Positions 6,215 to 9,970 of a stretch of DNA of 9,970 bases are shown here, piece after piece (positions within the stretch are counted from its first letter, which is position 1; the number at the start of each line of letters is the position of its first letter). The DNA is from Bacteroidales bacterium (lineage in GTDB: Bacteria > Bacteroidota > Bacteroidia > Bacteroidales > JAADGE01). The stretch spans positions 1-9,970 of the forward strand of contig JANTGL010000080.1 of NCBI GenBank assembly GCA_024762915.1, read 5' to 3'. A model generated the notes under the pieces. The model searched no databases. It was given only the letters and a program-made list of their open reading frames with translations, and had not been told where the DNA came from. Position numbers and translations under genes: made by a program.

Positions 6215-9200
6215 TTATTTAATCACAATTTTTTTCGTGACATTCACTGATTTTCCGGAAATATTAATGAAATAGATTCCGGATGCATAAGTTGACAAAT
6301 CAAATTGATATGAACTATTACTGAGTTTAGTAATTTTATTTACATAAACAGTCATTCCAAGTTGATTCACGACAGAAACATGAACATCATTAAAGTCCTG
6401 ATATTTAATCTTTAAGGTAAATAAACCGGAATTCGGGTTAGGATAAATATCAAAATACTCATCACTGTTAATATTTGAAACAGCATTTGATTCTTCAACA
6501 AAAATAGTTTGTTGTGCAGAATTTTCACAAGAATTTCCGTCTGAATAAGCATAAGTTATTACATGAGATCCTTCCCCTGCAACTGCAGGATCAAACATTC
6601 CGTTACTTACACCTTCCCCGGAATATGTTCCGCCGGCAGGACTTCCGCCGCTTAATGTAAAGGCAGCTTCATTTACGGCAATATTATCAAAGGGACTCAA
6701 TGTAACATCCGGTAAATCATTAACAGTAATTATTTGAGATGCAGAATTTTCACAAGTTCCGTTAGAATAAGTGTAAACAATTGTGTGATTTCCTGCTCCG
6801 GCAACTGCGGGATCAAAATCACCGGAAGTTACTCCGTCACCGGAAAATGTTCCGCCGGCAGGACTTCCGCCGGATAGTGTAAATGATGCATCATTAGCAC
6901 AAACATCATTAAGAGCATCAAATGAAACATCAGGTAACTCATTAACAGTTATTGTTAAACCATCGGATGTCGCTCCGATTCCGCAAGAATTTATGGCACT
7001 TACCGAGACAGTTGCAATTCCGTTAAAATTTGAGGCCCAATCCACATTTCCGCTTGTTGTATTTCCTGAAATACTTCCTGCATTTACAGGATCTAATACC
7101 CAAATATAAGAATCTGCACCGGAAACAGAATTTGTTGAATATATCGTATTCGCCCCGTCTTGGCAAAATTCGGTATCACCTGCGGGTATATTTGCTTGTG
7201 CCGGAACATCTGTTAAACTTATTGAAACATCAGAAGTTACAATATCAACACCGTCATCAATACTAACTGAATAAACCGTGTTTTCTGAAGGAGAAACAAC
7301 AGGGTCAGACTCTGTTGATGTAAATCCTGCAGGCAAAGAAGTCCAAGAGTATGTATAAGTTCCGCTTCCTCCTACGGCATTAGCATGCAAAGTTGTTGAA
7401 GATCCTGAACAAACATTATAATCATCTGCTGAAGCATTTGAATGAAGAGTCAAAATATCAACAACATGTAAAGTTACGGGAACCGTAACGGCAGGGTCAT
7501 CCGTATCATTACTGTTTACGGTAATATCAGCTGTATAATCACCTAATGCTAAATCTGTTGAATTAAAATTCACATTTATATATTCCGTAGAACCGGGAGT
7601 TACTGTTCCGGACATCGTTTCTACTTGTAACCAAGAGTTAACATTCACCGTATAATCCTCAACTTCTCCGTAACTGGTTGACCCGCATGAAGAACCGCAA
7701 TCACTTCCGCTCCATTTTAAACGGATTCGCATTGTTGTTTGTCCGCCGAGAGCATCTGAAGGAACCGTAATATCCCAAGAAACTTGGTCTCCGCCTTCCG
7801 ATGAAACACAAACCGGATTTTCATTTGCATCATCAAAATCACCGTCTTGATTCCAATCAAACCAAACTCCCCAGTCATCAGAAGAATAAGCATTCCCGTT
7901 TGTAACGGTTAATGTATATATATTTCCGGCATCAACATCGGTTGACATAGCTGTATAATCTACATATCCGTCTTCTCCTGTTCCGGTATTATTAATTGTT
8001 CCGAAGAGAACTCCGCTTATATATTCATCGCCGCCGCCGCTTGCAGCACAATAATCTTTAGCACCTTTTCCTTTCGATGTAATAGCCGTAGCAATATTAT
8101 AAGTTAAATCAAGTTCACCGGTATTTTCTATTGTTAATATCTTTGTTGATGTTTGATTCGTTAATAATGTTTCTGTTAAAGAAGCCGGGCTTACAGAAAC
8201 ATTCGGGTTTCCCCATTGAATGTTTCCTTTTACGGGTGAGGATTCTCCGTCACCGTGCATTGCCGTAACACTGTAATTGAAAACACCGTAATCGGGTAAC
8301 ATTTCCGTATAAGAAGTTTCTGTTGTTGTTCCTAATTGAACTCCGTCTCTGTAAACAACAAAATGTTGTAATGTTTTAGCATCTGAATACGACCAAGTTA
8401 AATCCGTTTGACCGGTTGCTTCAGTTAATGCAATATTTAAATCTGTCGGTTTTGCTCTGTTATTTGTCTCAAAAGGTGAGGTATAAGCTCTGAAAACACC
8501 GTCCCTGTCATCCGACCACACAGGATAAAAAAGACTGTTATTAGCTGTAATTCCGAGATAATCTCCCATATATCCGCTTGCTAATCCGGGAATGGCTTTA
8601 GTTGTCCACGATACATCACTTACTCTGAAATCTCCCCAAGTATCTCCTTCGTCCATTGAAACAGAAACCCATGCTTCAACATCATTTCCGGAAACATTTC
8701 TGTTATCAAGAAAAATAACACCCAAATGTCCCGTTACGGGGTCACAAGTAATCCAAGGTAAATATGAAAATGTACCGTCAGTATTCGAACTTTGACTCAC
8801 TTGAACGGGACTTGACCAATTTGCACCGTTGTCGATTGATTTTATCATATAGGCATTAACCCAATTTCCCGTATTTGTACCGGGAACACCGTAATTTGAC
8901 CAAACAACATAGATGTTTCCGGTATTTTGATCAATTGCCATTACAGGAAAACTATTTGTCCTGTGTCCTAAAGGATCATTGTTTCTTGTTCCTTTAAGTC
9001 CGGTAATTATTTCAACCGGTGAAGACCAAGTTACACCGCCGTCAGTTGATTTTGACATACCTATTGCATCTTCGGGATTCGGCCAATTATTATATTCAGC
9101 CCAAATTACATAGACATTTCCGTCAGCATCCGTTTGAATATTTACACCGTGATCAAACGAGGAATTACTGATAACTTGAGGTGAAGACCATGTAAGACCG

Positions 9201-9925
9201 TGATCTGTTGATCGTACAATTTCAACACGTTCAGGACTATTATCAAAATTTGTCCATGCATCATAAATATAACCGCTGTATGGGCTTGTTGTTGAATTAT
9301 CTACCCACAAATGGTTTTTGTCTAGATTTGAACTGCTGCCTGCAGTAACATTTGTCCACGTGGCACCATTGTCAAGAGAATACGCAACACCTTGTTGCAT
9401 CGAAGAATTTTTAATATTACCGACAAACATTCGTCCGTCCAAATCAATTGCTGCAGCAGGGTCGCCGGAATTGCTTCCTCCTGTTCCTTCATAAGTCCCT
9501 TCCCACGAGCTTGCTGCACCGTCAAATGTATAATACCCGCTTGTTCCGTATAAATCATTAACCGAACTTCCGTTCCAATCCGTTGAATTATTAGAATTTA
9601 AAACAGTTAAATTATCATTGGGGTCAACAAAAATTGATGTTTCACTCTGAGTATTAGTATTTTCCGTATTTACGGCAATATCAGGAGAATCCTCCGTTTT
9701 TACTGACTTTGATTTAATTACGGAACCTTTATATTTTGTTCCCCCCATTTTCACAACAGGGTTATAAGGAACTTTTCCTTCTTTTGCCAGTTTCATCCAA
9801 TAGCCCATATTATCAATCCGATGATTGATATTCGACTTATCATTGCTTTTTTGTTTTTGTGCAAAAATCTGACTTGAAGAAAACACAAAAATAAATGCTA
9901 AAATAAAGAGTGTTCGTTTTTTCAT
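6215..9925 (-). CDS. T9SS-secreted modular surface protein: Asp-box propeller, GEVED, PKD/Ig repeats
   Basis: A 1236-residue protein exported by Sec and then T9SS. The signal peptide covers residues 1-23 (ends QIFAQ). A beta-propeller spans about 84-485, with five Asp boxes (SxDxGxxW) at 183-190, 239-246, 293-300, 363-370 and 423-430. It closes with FYPVWSDDRDGVFRAY (466-481), as in BNR-repeat proteins. No FRIP-type Arg motif of catalytic sialidases is visible, so binding is likelier than hydrolysis. An FN3-like domain follows (about 492-570). An Ig/ASH-like domain (575-615 plus 763-821) is split by a GEVED domain (about 622-762) that has DWNQDGDF (690-697) and ends YGEVEDYTV. Then come PKD/Ig-like domains (822-908 and 909-998) and two tandem repeats (999-1145). 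The type A sorting tail spans about 1155-1236, with YPNPNSG (1161-1167), ASGIYFINI (1214-1222) and terminal KKIVIK. Likely role: adhesin or glycan binding at the cell surface or outside. The ATG at 9925 is chosen for the signal peptide; an ATG at 9929 is out of frame. Confidence 0.9.
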   Translation of the reverse strand: MKKRTLFILAFIFVFSSSQIFAQKQKSNDKSNINHRIDNMGYWMKLAKEGKVPYNPVVKMGGTKYKGSVIKSKSVKTEDSPDIAVNTENTNTQSETSIFVDPNDNLTVLNSNNSTDWNGSSVNDLYGTSGYYTFDGAASSWEGTYEGTGGSNSGDPAAAIDLDGRMFVGNIKNSSMQQGVAYSLDNGATWTNVTAGSSSNLDKNHLWVDNSTTSPYSGYIYDAWTNFDNSPERVEIVRSTDHGLTWSSPQVISNSSFDHGVNIQTDADGNVYVIWAEYNNWPNPEDAIGMSKSTDGGVTWSSPVEIITGLKGTRNNDPLGHRTNSFPVMAIDQNTGNIYVVWSNYGVPGTNTGNWVNAYMIKSIDNGANWSSPVQVSQSSNTDGTFSYLPWITCDPVTGHLGVIFLDNRNVSGNDVEAWVSVSMDEGDTWGDFRVSDVSWTTKAIPGLASGYMGDYLGITANNSLFYPVWSDDRDGVFRAYTSPFETNNRAKPTDLNIALTEATGQTDLTWSYSDAKTLQHFVVYRDGVQLGTTTETSYTEMLPDYGVFNYSVTAMHGDGESSPVKGNIQWGNPNVSVSPASLTETLLTNQTSTKILTIENTGELDLTYNIATAITSKGKGAKDYCAASGGGDEYISGVLFGTINNTGTGEDGYVDYTAMSTDVDAGNIYTLTVTNGNAYSSDDWGVWFDWNQDGDFDDANENPVCVSSEGGDQVSWDITVPSDALGGQTTMRIRLKWSGSDCGSSCGSTSYGEVEDYTVNVNSWLQVETMSGTVTPGSTEYINVNFNSTDLALGDYTADITVNSNDTDDPAVTVPVTLHVVDILTLHSNASADDYNVCSGSSTTLHANAVGGSGTYTYSWTSLPAGFTSTESDPVVSPSENTVYSVSIDDGVDIVTSDVSISLTDVPAQANIPAGDTEFCQDGANTIYSTNSVSGADSYIWVLDPVNAGSISGNTTSGNVDWASNFNGIATVSVSAINSCGIGATSDGLTITVNELPDVSFDALNDVCANDASFTLSGGSPAGGTFSGDGVTSGDFDPAVAGAGNHTIVYTYSNGTCENSASQIITVNDLPDVTLSPFDNIAVNEAAFTLSGGSPAGGTYSGEGVSNGMFDPAVAGEGSHVITYAYSDGNSCENSAQQTIFVEESNAVSNINSDEYFDIYPNPNSGLFTLKIKYQDFNDVHVSVVNQLGMTVYVNKITKLSNSSYQFDLSTYASGIYFINISGKSVNVTKKIVIK
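6491..6931 (-). repeat. Two tandem 74-residue surface-protein repeats
   Basis: Residues 999-1072 and 1073-1145 of the modular protein align along their whole length. They share FTLSGGSPAGGT, SG-[DE]-GV, FDPAVAG and CENSA. At DNA level a 26-nt stretch (6625-6650 and 6847-6872) is identical at a spacing of 222 bp, exactly 74 codons. Repeats of this 'GGTFSG.GV...FDP..AG.G.H.I.Y.Y' type are common in long Bacteroidota surface proteins. The first repeat has two cysteines (1009 and 1058); the second keeps only the later one (1133). Confidence 0.85.
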
Positions 9926-9970
9926 ACATGAAAATTTATATCGTGAATAAATAAAAAAACAGCATGATGC

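Noticed and set aside
7030..7266. 78-codon plus-strand ORF
   Set aside because: Antisense to the PKD-like region of the modular protein; low-complexity His/Leu/Tyr-rich peptide, as expected from reverse reading of that coding sequence.
8592..8795. 67-codon plus-strand ORF
   Set aside because: Antisense to the propeller region, with no independent support.
9322..9558. 78-codon minus-strand ORF
   Set aside because: Overlaps the propeller-coding frame on the same strand in another frame; a shadow.
6215..9925. Annotation as an active sialidase (GH33)
   Set aside because: Asp boxes occur in many non-sialidase propellers, and the expected FRIP arginine motif is not visible.
9926..9970. Promoter for the modular surface protein
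   Set aside because: TAAATTTT near the start has one mismatch to TAnnTTTG and lies too close to the ATG; only 45 bp of upstream sequence is available, so no call is made.

Overview
The window looks like chromosomal DNA from a member of the Bacteroidota. It is AT-rich with little Shine-Dalgarno signal. One secreted protein ends in a type A sorting domain of the type IX secretion system (T9SS), and the signal peptides end in FGQ, FSQ or FAQ. One intergenic region carries an exact TAnnTTTG box, the -7 consensus of this phylum. The genus cannot be read from the sequence.

Left end, minus strand (1-1246): the edge of what looks like a surface-polysaccharide cluster. A GT4-type glycosyltransferase is followed 46 bp downstream by the first 17 codons of a NodU/CmcH-type carbamoyltransferase that runs out of the window. 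Both would modify or build a surface glycan.

Middle, plus strand (1321-6160): a divergently transcribed set of envelope genes. The first is an 1146-residue probable outer-membrane beta-barrel protein with a TTG start. It belongs to a recognisable but unnamed Bacteroidota type. After a 175-bp gap holding a promoter-like box and a doubtful 30-codon ORF comes a 337-residue two-part exported protein that ends in a small barrel-like domain. Right behind it lies what appears to be a small broken gene of about 71 codons, readable only after correcting three single-base changes in homopolymer runs. It ends just before a strong hairpin terminator.

Right part, minus strand (6215-9925): one 1236-residue secreted modular protein, convergent with the set above and sharing its terminator. 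It has a signal peptide, an Asp-box (BNR) beta-propeller, an FN3-like domain, an Ig/ASH-like domain split by an inserted GEVED domain, PKD/Ig-like domains, two 74-residue tandem repeats and a T9SS sorting tail. It is probably a cell-surface adhesin or glycan-binding protein rather than an active sialidase.

No RNA genes, insertion sequences, CRISPR arrays or phage genes were seen. I found no clear new multi-gene system. The observations most worth a second look are the broken small gene at 5944-6160, the nested GEVED domain, and the unnamed outer-membrane family.
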